Origin: Cryomorphaceae bacterium 1068
GTDB lineage: Bacteria > Bacteroidota > Bacteroidia > Flavobacteriales_D > Cryomorphaceae
NCBI GenBank assembly: GCA_027214385.1
Contig: JAPVXR010000015.1
Coordinates: forward strand, 7,501-71,500
Reading direction: 5' to 3'
DNA length: 64,000 nucleotides
Below the pieces are notes generated by a model, which was not told where the DNA came from, did no database searches, and saw nothing but the letters and a program-made list of their open reading frames with translations. Each line of letters begins with the position of its first letter. Within the stretch, counting starts at the first letter, position 1. Shown piece after piece: positions 46,826-53,192 of this stretch. The position numbers and the translations under genes are program-made.

Positions 46826-47961
46826 GATCGTTTTTCCTTTACAAAGGTTTTCACCGTATCGGTGATATAGGTTAGTTGTTCTTCGTCCAGTTCAGTCTGC
46901 ATAGGCAAAGAAAGAACCGTCTCACAGAGCTGCTCGGTTATCGGGAAAGTACCTTCACTGTATCGATCGTCTCGATACGCTTTTTGCAAGTGAAGTGGCA
47001 CAGGATAATAAATCATCGCAGGAACACCTTTTGACTCCAGGTATTCTTTCATCTCGCTACGATCCAACCCATTTAACACCATAGTGTATTGATGAAAGAC
47101 GTGATTAGATTTAGCATAGCGCGCAGGTGTGGTAATTTCATCCAACTCCTTAAAAGCTTCATCGTAGTGGCTGGCAGCCGCATTTCTACTGGCAGCATAT
47201 GAATCCAGATGGCGCAACTTAATTCTCAAGATAGCCGCTTGGATAGAGTCCAATCTCGAATTTACTCCCACTCGATCGTGATAATATCTTTCGGCTTGAC
47301 CGTGATTGGCAATCGAGCGAATTCGGTGAGCCAAATCATCATCATTGGTGAAAATAGCCCCTCCGTCACCATAGCAACCGAGATTCTTTGATGGGAAAAA
47401 AGAAGTGGCCCCAACGTTTCCGATGGTACCGGCTTTCTGTTTCCTACCATCTGCAAATGTGTAATCTGCACCAATTGCCTGAGCGGTATCCTCTATTACA
47501 AAAAGATCGTGCTCCTCAGCCAACTTCATGATCTCCTCCATGGGAGCAGATTGCCCAAACAAATGGACGGGAACAATGGCTTTTGTTTTTGGTGTGATGG
47601 CTTTCTTGATTGAATCAATATCAATATTAAACGTGGCAGGGTCAACGTCAACCAAAACAGGAGTCAATTGCAAAAGCGCAATGACTTCTGCTGTCGCAAC
47701 GTAGGTGAAGTTTGCCGTAATGACTTCATCACCCGGCTGCAAGCCAAGGCCCATCATCGCAATTTGAAGGGCGTCAGTACCGTTAGCACAGGGAATGACG
47801 TGTTTCACATCGAGGTACTGTTCCAACTCGCTCTGAAACGCTTTAACCTCAGGTCCGTTGATGTAGGCCGATGAACGAATAACGTCAAGTACTGCCTTGT
47901 CGATTTCCTCTTGCATCTTCTCATATTGGGAGATGAGATCGACCATTTGAATTTTCTTCAT
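46822..47961 (-). CDS. wbpE: DegT/DnrJ/EryC1/StrS aminotransferase (WbpE/WlbC-like)
   Basis: A 379-residue PLP-dependent sugar aminotransferase. The PLP lysine is in TSFFPSKNLGCYGDGGA; GTDALQIAM, EDTAQAIGA and HQYTMVL are also typical of the family. With the WbpB- and WbpD-like genes it would transfer an amino group to C3 of the oxidised UDP-GlcNAcA. It is the first gene of the operon. A -33/-7 pair with one mismatch (TTG, then TATATTCG) is upstream. Confidence 0.88.
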   Translation of the reverse strand: MKKIQMVDLISQYEKMQEEIDKAVLDVIRSSAYINGPEVKAFQSELEQYLDVKHVIPCANGTDALQIAMMGLGLQPGDEVITANFTYVATAEVIALLQLTPVLVDVDPATFNIDIDSIKKAITPKTKAIVPVHLFGQSAPMEEIMKLAEEHDLFVIEDTAQAIGADYTFADGRKQKAGTIGNVGATSFFPSKNLGCYGDGGAIFTNDDDLAHRIRSIANHGQAERYYHDRVGVNSRLDSIQAAILRIKLRHLDSYAASRNAAASHYDEAFKELDEITTPARYAKSNHVFHQYTMVLNGLDRSEMKEYLESKGVPAMIYYPVPLHLQKAYRDDRYSEGTFPITEQLCETVLSLPMQTELDEEQLTYITDTVKTFVKEKRS

Positions 47962-47978
47962 GGAAAGGCTTAAATTTG
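47946..47978 (+). promoter_or_regulatory. Promoter (-33/-7) for the barrel protein-waaA unit
   Basis: TTTG at 47946-47949 and TAAATTTG at 47971-47978 are separated by 21 nt, matching the Bacteroidota promoter. The -7 box is 20 bp before the ATG at 47999. The -33 element lies inside the divergent WbpE-like gene. Confidence 0.55.
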
Positions 47979-47982
47979 GACG

Positions 47983-48011
47983 GCGAATATACGTATAAAT
48001 GCACAGATCAA
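47983..48011 (-). promoter_or_regulatory. Candidate promoter of the sugar-nucleotide operon
   Basis: On the minus strand TTG (48009-48011) is followed after 18 nt by TATATTCG (47983-47990), which differs from TAnnTTTG at one base. It lies 22 bp before the WbpE-like ATG. It overlaps the divergent gene's start. Confidence 0.4.
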
Positions 48012-48808
48012 CCCCTTTGACACCTAGCCTTACCTCGGTTTATTTACAAAAATTCCGAAGCCTCATTATTGTGGCGCTCTGCCTTTGCTGCGCTATTGTT
48101 GGGAAAAGCCAATCCGACATTTCGAAGGATAGCATCGCTATGTCGCTCTTTCAAATTCAAGGTGGATTTCAGCAACCTTATGGTGATATGGCTGAACTGT
48201 ACGGGGCAAACTTCAATATTGGGTTCTCATATGCGTTCAAGACAAAAAATAATTTTCTCTTAGGAAGTGATTTTCTCTTTCTCTTCGGTGACAATGTGAA
48301 GAACTCAGAAACAATCGCTCATGGGTTGCGAACGAGTTCAGGGCAAATTATTGGAATAACGGGAGAGTTTATCCTACCAATCGTTCAGCAAAGAGGCTTC
48401 ACGGGAGGATTTTATGTTGGAAAGATTTTTCCGATCATCGGACCAAACCCCAGCTCCGGATTAGAAATTCGTTTTGGTGTTCAATACATAGAGCACCGAA
48501 CGTGGATCGAGCTTCGACAGGACGATTACCCGCCGCTGGAAGGAGAATACCGAAAAGGGTACGACAGAAAACGAGCAGGTTTTGCAACCAATCAGTTCAT
48601 AGGCTATCGCCATTTCAGCAACAATCGATACGCCAACTTCTTTATCGGTTTAGACTTCTACCAAGGCTTTACTACTGATTATCGCTCATACAACATAGAT
48701 CAGATGGAAGAAACCAATGGCGATTATTTTGATATGATGATCGGATTGAAGCTAGGGTGGGCACTTCCCGTATACAAGCGATACGCTGATAAATTTTACT
48801 TGGATTAA
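47999..48808 (+). CDS. Probable outer-membrane barrel protein upstream of waaA
   Basis: A 269-residue protein with an N-terminal export signal (SLIIVALCLCCAIVGKSQ) and about eight amphipathic strands separated by turns (ANFNIGFSYAFK, FLLGSDFLFLFG, TSSGQIIGITGEFIL, GLEIRFGVQYIE, YANFFIGLDFYQG, DMMIGLKLGWAL). This indicates a small outer-membrane barrel. I do not recognise a named family. Its stop overlaps the waaA start by 1 nt, which suggests a link with lipopolysaccharide assembly. Confidence 0.78.
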   Translation: MHRSTPLTPSLTSVYLQKFRSLIIVALCLCCAIVGKSQSDISKDSIAMSLFQIQGGFQQPYGDMAELYGANFNIGFSYAFKTKNNFLLGSDFLFLFGDNVKNSETIAHGLRTSSGQIIGITGEFILPIVQQRGFTGGFYVGKIFPIIGPNPSSGLEIRFGVQYIEHRTWIELRQDDYPPLEGEYRKGYDRKRAGFATNQFIGYRHFSNNRYANFFIGLDFYQGFTTDYRSYNIDQMEETNGDYFDMMIGLKLGWALPVYKRYADKFYLD

Positions 48809-50019
48809 TGCAGGGACTCTATTCCCTTGGCATCAGACTTTATGGGTTGGCGATATCCATAGCAGCTCTTTTTCAAGAAAAGGCATCAAAGTGGAAGTCA
48901 GGCAGAAAAAATTACTTTGAAAATCTTCCGACCGGATTGGAAGGCTGTATCTGGATTCACTGCGCCTCTTTGGGCGAATTTGAACAAGGCCGCCCGATTA
49001 TTGAAGCCTTGAAAGAAAAGTCTTCACAAAAAATCTTACTCACTTTCTTTAGTCCATCGGGTTACGAAATCCGAAAAGACTACAAAGAAGTAGATGCAGT
49101 AGTCTACCTGCCGCTCGACACGAAGAGCAATGCACGCAGGTTTGTAGATCATTTCAAGCCTTCGTCGGCTATTTTTGTGAAGTACGAGGTATGGCATCAT
49201 TTCTTTCGGGAGATGCAAAGGCGAAAAATTCCTCACTACATGGTTTCGGCTATTTTCCGAAAGGATCAGATTTATTTCAAACCATACGGAGATTGGTTTC
49301 GAGAGACGCTGAAAGGGGTAAATCACATTTTTTGCCAAGACGAAAATTCAGAAAAACTTCTCTACTCACAAAGCATCAGCCGTGTTTCGATTGCAGGTGA
49401 CACCCGTTTTGACAGGGTAAAAAAACTAGCAGACTCCTTCACTCCTGTGGAAAAAGTAGAAGACTGGCTCGACGGGAGGAGAGCCATCGTAGCGGGAAGC
49501 ACGTGGCCGGAAGATGAGGACTTAATTGCTGAGTTAATCGCGAAGGCTCCGGCAGATGTGGCGTTTATCATCGCTCCTCATGAAATCAAACCCCAAAAGA
49601 TTGACCGACTCAAAAAAAGGCTGAAAGAAACGGATCAATACTCCAATTGGAAAATGGGCAATAGTGCTACACGAGTTCTTATCGTCGACACCATCGGACT
49701 TCTGGGGAAGCTCTACCATTATGGTGAAGTGGCATATATCGGTGGTGGGTTTGGATCAGGAATTCACAACACACTGGAGGCAGCCGTTTATGGAATCCCC
49801 GTGGTTTTCGGGCCAAAACACGAAAAGTTCAGAGAAGCCAAAGGCCTAGTAACTGTCGGAGCTGCTTTTTCAGTTCACGACCAAAAGGATTTTAATCAGA
49901 TCATGATTCAACTTTTGGAAGATGGTTCCTTTCGCCGAAAGGCAGGTCAGCAAGCCAAGAGTTATGTGGATTCCCAAGCAGGGGCTACCGAAAAGATTCT
50001 GAAGGAAATATTGAACTAG
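48808..50019 (+). CDS. waaA: 3-deoxy-D-manno-octulosonic acid (Kdo) transferase
   Basis: A 403-residue GT30 enzyme that moves Kdo from CMP-Kdo to lipid A precursor. An N-terminal membrane anchor is followed by IHCASLGEFEQGRP, the TFFSPSGYEI segment, and a C-terminal GT-B half with YIGGGFGSGIHNTLEAAVYG and FGPKHEKFREA. With hldD in this window it supports a heptose- and Kdo-containing lipopolysaccharide. It converges on the TspO-like gene with a 4-bp overlap. Confidence 0.95.
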   Translation: MQGLYSLGIRLYGLAISIAALFQEKASKWKSGRKNYFENLPTGLEGCIWIHCASLGEFEQGRPIIEALKEKSSQKILLTFFSPSGYEIRKDYKEVDAVVYLPLDTKSNARRFVDHFKPSSAIFVKYEVWHHFFREMQRRKIPHYMVSAIFRKDQIYFKPYGDWFRETLKGVNHIFCQDENSEKLLYSQSISRVSIAGDTRFDRVKKLADSFTPVEKVEDWLDGRRAIVAGSTWPEDEDLIAELIAKAPADVAFIIAPHEIKPQKIDRLKKRLKETDQYSNWKMGNSATRVLIVDTIGLLGKLYHYGEVAYIGGGFGSGIHNTLEAAVYGIPVVFGPKHEKFREAKGLVTVGAAFSVHDQKDFNQIMIQLLEDGSFRRKAGQQAKSYVDSQAGATEKILKEILN

Positions 50020-50804
50020 GCCGAGCGCCCGTATTTCGCCACCTTAATCCTGTCGCCGATAAAGGTTACCAGCATTCCCGCGATCAAAGCAATAGCACCA
50101 AACTTGGCCGCATTCATCGCCATGGGCTCGTCCATCTGCTTCACGTAAATGGCTACCAATCCCCATAACACGGCAAAACCGTAGATGTAATCATTTTGAG
50201 TGATGACCATAATGAGCGCCAGAGCAGCTGCTACAGCGATGGCAATCAGCGCAAAGAGGCCTTCGTTATTTACAAAAAACGGAAGATTGAATGAAGTCAG
50301 CACGACAGCAGCATTGACGACCGCCGCCAAACTCACCCAGCCGAAGTAAAGCCCGAAAGGCACGTGAAAAAAGTAGCGTTGAGTCGTACCGATGGATCTC
50401 TTGACGCGATAGAATATTTTGAAAATCGAAACCAGACTGATCAAAATTACAGCCATCAAAGCGAGCGAAAGCACGAGCCAATCGTTTTGGAATGCCACTA
50501 ACCAGAGACAGTTAGCCACGACATTGATCATAAAATAAGGCCAAATCAATTTGTAGAACCGCACCTCTTTGCCTTTGAAGAATTGCCAAACGGCAAAAAT
50601 CGCAAGGGTAAGATAAATGACTCCCCAGATGCTGAAGGCGTAACCTTCGGGGGTAATGAGCGTTGGGTATTTGGTGCTAATGTCGGCATTAGTCTGTCCG
50701 CCAAACGGGATAATGTTAGACAGAGCGTTGACTAAAATTAGGACGAAGACCCCAAAAATAAAGGTCACTCGCTTGATGATGTCGTAGGTGTAGGCGGTTC
50801 TCAT
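50016..50804 (-). CDS. TspO/MBR-like tryptophan-rich sensory protein (long form)
   Basis: A 262-residue protein with about seven or eight hydrophobic segments. It carries the conserved TPEGYAFSIWGVIYL, several membrane tryptophans (WPYFMINVVANCLWL, WLVLSLAL) and a short charged tail. The WGVIY-type motif is typical of TspO-related proteins, though classical TspO is about 160 residues with five spans. The function may involve tetrapyrrole or stress sensing; that comes from the family only. The gene is alone and divergent from the serine hydrolase. Confidence 0.78.
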   Translation of the reverse strand: MRTAYTYDIIKRVTFIFGVFVLILVNALSNIIPFGGQTNADISTKYPTLITPEGYAFSIWGVIYLTLAIFAVWQFFKGKEVRFYKLIWPYFMINVVANCLWLVAFQNDWLVLSLALMAVILISLVSIFKIFYRVKRSIGTTQRYFFHVPFGLYFGWVSLAAVVNAAVVLTSFNLPFFVNNEGLFALIAIAVAAALALIMVITQNDYIYGFAVLWGLVAIYVKQMDEPMAMNAAKFGAIALIAGMLVTFIGDRIKVAKYGRSA

Positions 50805-50867
50805 ATGTTAGGTCTCCCCTAAAAAGACTTCGATTTAAGTGTCAAATTGTTTTCTTTGAGGAGAATG

Positions 50868-50901
50868 CAAAGTTAGTCAACTCTACTCCCCTAGAAACAA
50901 A
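50868..50901 (-). promoter_or_regulatory. Promoter (-33/-7) of the TspO-like gene
   Basis: On the minus strand TTTG (50898-50901) and TAACTTTG (50868-50875) are separated by 22 nt. The -7 box is 63 bp before the start at 50804. Confidence 0.5.
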
Positions 50902-50908
50902 AGTAGTT

Positions 50909-52219
50909 ATGAAAAAAACAAGAACTATTGGTCTTTCCCTACTTGTGGTTGCATTCATTGCTTTTTATTTTTTGCTCTACCCCAAGTTGGAAATAATGTC
51001 GGGCTACAATGCCAAGATCTTGTGCTCCTGCCTTTTCGTTTCTGAAATTGACGAAGAGCGAGCCACAGACATCGACCTTGGGTTCGGACCGCTTTGGCTG
51101 GCCTCGAGAGACATTGACTATGAGAATAAAGTGATCAGGACTTCGGTTTTTGGCCTTCACCCGAAGGTGGCTATTTACCGTGAAGGCTTGGGGTGTAGCC
51201 TGCTTCACGATCAGACAAAACCTACGGGCAGCTTGCCCGAAATGGGAATAAAAGACAAATCCGATTGGCCGATTCAGGCTTTTGCAGGAGAAGCCGATTT
51301 ACAAGCCGTCTTGCAAAAAGCGTTTGATGCGCCCGGCGAAAACAAATTAAATACGCGAGCCGTGCTGGTGTTGAAAAACGGGATGATTGCAGGTGAGGCT
51401 TACGCGGATGGAATCACACCAACAACACCTCTTTTGGGATGGAGCATGGCGAAAAGCCTAACAGCTACTATGGCGGGAGTACTTGCCAAAGATGGTTATT
51501 GGTATCTGGATTCACCACTGCCTATCGAAGAATGGAAAGGGAGCCCGAGAGAAGATATAACGCTGGCAAATGCCTTGAATATGACAACCGGTATCGAATG
51601 GGAAGAAGAATACGGCTCCGTAAGCCCAGCCACAAAAATGCTCTACGGTTCGAACAATATGGGAGCTTCTGCAGCTGATTATCCCTTAGAGTTTGAACCA
51701 GGGGAATTTTGGGAATACTCTTCGGGAACGACCAATATCCTCTCCTACGCCATGGCTCAGGCTTTTGAGTCCCAACAAGAATACTTGGAATTCCCTTACG
51801 AACGAATTTTTAAACCACTCGGAGCCGAGACATTCGTGCTCGAAACAGATGCTTCAGGGCATTTCGTAGGTTCTTCATATGGATACGCCTCAGCCCGCGA
51901 CTGGGCCAAGCTCGGGCAGCTATTCCTCAACGAAGGGAATATTTACGGCGAGCAAATAATCGATACGGCTTGGGTAGAATTTTGCAGTACGCCTGTGTCC
52001 GAAAGCGACGGAATCTACGGGGGTCAGTTTTGGTTCCCCCATGCGCGTGGTCAAGAAGGCTACCGCCCGACCGATTATGCCATGGATGGCTTTCAAGGTC
52101 AGATCGTCTCGATTCATCCAGAAGATGAGATGGTGATCGTCCGATTGGGAGTAGCATACGAGGAAAGTGATTTTGACTTTGGTAGCTGGGTGAAGGAAGT
52201 GAGAGAAGTGGTGAAGTAA
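50909..52219 (+). CDS. Serine hydrolase of the beta-lactamase/class C penicillin-binding family
   Basis: A 436-residue protein with one N-terminal membrane span (residues 7-24) and the SxxK motif S179-M-A-K182 (GWSMAKSLTATMAGV). The second motif, Y-S-S in EYSSGTTN, is of the YxN type, and a GxxG/HG-like region follows near GFQGQIV. Many such proteins are esterases or peptidases, so beta-lactamase activity should not be assumed. It is probably periplasmic, anchored by its N terminus. It is monocistronic. Confidence 0.88.
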   Translation: MKKTRTIGLSLLVVAFIAFYFLLYPKLEIMSGYNAKILCSCLFVSEIDEERATDIDLGFGPLWLASRDIDYENKVIRTSVFGLHPKVAIYREGLGCSLLHDQTKPTGSLPEMGIKDKSDWPIQAFAGEADLQAVLQKAFDAPGENKLNTRAVLVLKNGMIAGEAYADGITPTTPLLGWSMAKSLTATMAGVLAKDGYWYLDSPLPIEEWKGSPREDITLANALNMTTGIEWEEEYGSVSPATKMLYGSNNMGASAADYPLEFEPGEFWEYSSGTTNILSYAMAQAFESQQEYLEFPYERIFKPLGAETFVLETDASGHFVGSSYGYASARDWAKLGQLFLNEGNIYGEQIIDTAWVEFCSTPVSESDGIYGGQFWFPHARGQEGYRPTDYAMDGFQGQIVSIHPEDEMVIVRLGVAYEESDFDFGSWVKEVREVVK

Positions 52220-52258
52220 AGCTTTGAACTTCTTACAGAGATAGCTAGAGTTAAGACC

Positions 52259-52291
52259 AAAAAAAACAGAGCTCGAAATGAACTCTGTTTT
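52259..52291 (-). terminator. Terminator of tRNA-Leu
   Basis: On the minus strand AAAACAGAG and CTCTGTTTT form a stem directly after the CCA end of the tRNA, followed by a T-run to 52259. The 3'-most base of the encoded CCA is the first base of the stem. Confidence 0.75.
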
Positions 52292-52378
52292 GGTACCCGG
52301 AGCGGGACTTGAACCCGCACGGCCGCAAGGGCCACAGGATTTTAAGTCCGGCGTGTCTACCAATTCCACCATCCGGGC
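52291..52378 (-). tRNA. tRNA-Leu (anticodon TAA)
   Basis: An 88-nt type II tRNA with a long variable arm, an encoded CCA (52291-52293), T-loop GGTTCAAGTCC and D-loop AATTGGTAGACA. The anticodon loop CTTAAAA gives TAA (52342-52344). The acceptor stem GCCCGGA/TCCGGGT closes with a terminal G-U. The anticodon stem has one apparent C-T mismatch (CCGGA against TCCTG). It has its own promoter and terminator. Confidence 0.95.
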
Positions 52379-52390
52379 GAATTGGGACGG

Positions 52391-52419
52391 CAAAGTTAAA
52401 ATTTTTGGTGGCTTGGCAA
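52391..52419 (-). promoter_or_regulatory. Promoter (-33/-7) of tRNA-Leu
   Basis: On the minus strand TTG (52417-52419), 18 nt, then TAACTTTG (52391-52398), a full consensus promoter. It ends 12 nt before the first tRNA base at 52378. Confidence 0.75.
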
Positions 52420-52448
52420 GTGGATTGGAAAAAAGATTAAATGTGATT

Positions 52449-52487
52449 CATTTGTAGCGTCAAGGCATGCCTTGAAGCGTACAAATG
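52449..52487. repeat. 39-bp near-palindrome with CAAGGCATGCCTTG core
   Basis: Arm 52449-52467 and arm 52468-52487 are inverted copies, with outer blocks CATTTGTA/TACAAATG and inner block CAAGGCA/TGCCTTG. The middle differs by one base and a small shift. No gene overlaps it. Confidence 0.7.
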
Positions 52488-52500
52488 AAAGTCATTTTTA

Positions 52501-52611
52501 AGGGGATTGGCCTTCGCTGCGGTGATCCCAAGGGGTGGGACTTTCAACCAAAGCTAATCCGACTTCGTCAGATTCATGCTTTTTTCATTTTCTGAAGCCT
52601 GTGAGCGAGCT
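52501..52611. repeat. Intergenic repeat element, copy 1 (about 111 bp)
   Basis: Imperfect direct repeat of 52648-52763. Shared blocks include GGGATTGGCC, ATCCCAA, CTTTCAAC, a hairpin AATCYGAC-N3-GTCAGATT (here 52556-52574), and an identical 32-nt end (52580-52611 and 52732-52763) beginning with six T. It lies between tRNA-Leu and tRNA-Gly. Confidence 0.75.
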
Positions 52612-52647
52612 TTAGCAGCGATTGACTGCTCAGGTCAGTACTATTAA

Positions 52648-52763
52648 AAGGGATTGGCCTGCGCTTTGCTACGGCCATCCCAAAGGGGGAGGCTTTCAAC
52701 AAAAGCCAATCTGACTGAGTCAGATTTAGCCTTTTTTCATTTTCTGAAGCCTGTGAGCGAGCT
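52648..52763. repeat. Intergenic repeat element, copy 2 (about 116 bp)
   Basis: Second imperfect copy of the element at 52501-52611. Its hairpin AATCTGAC-TGA-GTCAGATT (52709-52727) is perfect, and it contains a second small hairpin GGCTTT...AAAGCC at 52691-52707. Its last 32 nt form the left half of the long palindrome described next. Confidence 0.75.
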
Positions 52764-52785
52764 CACGCTTCAGAAAATGAAAAAA
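52732..52785. repeat. 54-bp near-perfect palindrome ending copy 2
   Basis: A perfect 19-bp inverted repeat (52732-52750 and 52767-52785; T6 at one end, A6 at the other) encloses GTGAGC-GA-GCTCAC with a 2-nt bulge. It could act as a bidirectional terminator or a folded element. It directly abuts the tRNA-Gly terminator, whose U-tract is the A-run at 52780-52785. Confidence 0.85.
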
Positions 52786-52811
52786 GCCATCACAACTTCG
52801 TCGTGATGGCT
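52780..52811 (-). terminator. Terminator of tRNA-Gly
   Basis: On the minus strand GCCATCACGAC, a GAA loop and GTTGTGATGGC form an 11-bp stem (one G-T wobble), followed by six T. It sits 8 bp after the tRNA 3' end. Confidence 0.85.
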
Positions 52812-52818
52812 TTTGTTG

Positions 52819-52891
<73 letters not shown>

Positions 52892-53192
52892 GTAATTCTC
52901 AAATGCTTCGTTTCAATCGATTTTGAAAAGAAAAGCTCCCTGGAAGCAGAAGGCCTGAACGAATCAGGACTTGCATTTGGGTTGGCAAAATTAACCAATA
53001 ATTCCTTTTGGCAAAATAAATCTACCTCGCATTATTTGATGACAAGACATAATGAAGGTCGAAGGCTTTAAAATGGCGGTATTTTCACGACAGAAGCATA
53101 GCCGTAGCTATAGTGATGGAGGGAAGATGGCAAAGCGCCCGCCATTGAAGAGAGTTTGGCCTGGAATAGTTTTGCCATTGAAAAATGCGAGG
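52892..53192. other. 301-bp gap between tRNA-Gly and the mutS end, no gene
   Basis: The only supported signal is the tRNA-Gly promoter (52986-53015). Open frames reaching into mutS on the plus strand lack family signal or a start context and are not annotated. Confidence 0.6.
52986..53015 (-). promoter_or_regulatory. Promoter (-33/-7) of tRNA-Gly
   Basis: On the minus strand TTTG (53012-53015), 18 nt, then TAATTTTG (52986-52993). This leaves a leader of about 90 nt before the tRNA, so processing at the 5' end is expected. Confidence 0.5.

Noticed and set aside
51920-52393. 157-residue minus-strand open frame
   Set aside because: It runs through tRNA-Leu and antisense to the serine hydrolase gene; the tRNA sequence itself accounts for part of it.
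52501-52763. tRNA-flanked direct repeats as att sites of an integrated element
   Set aside because: The copies are imperfect, only 36 bp apart, and do not duplicate the tRNA 3' end. No integrase or cargo is present.
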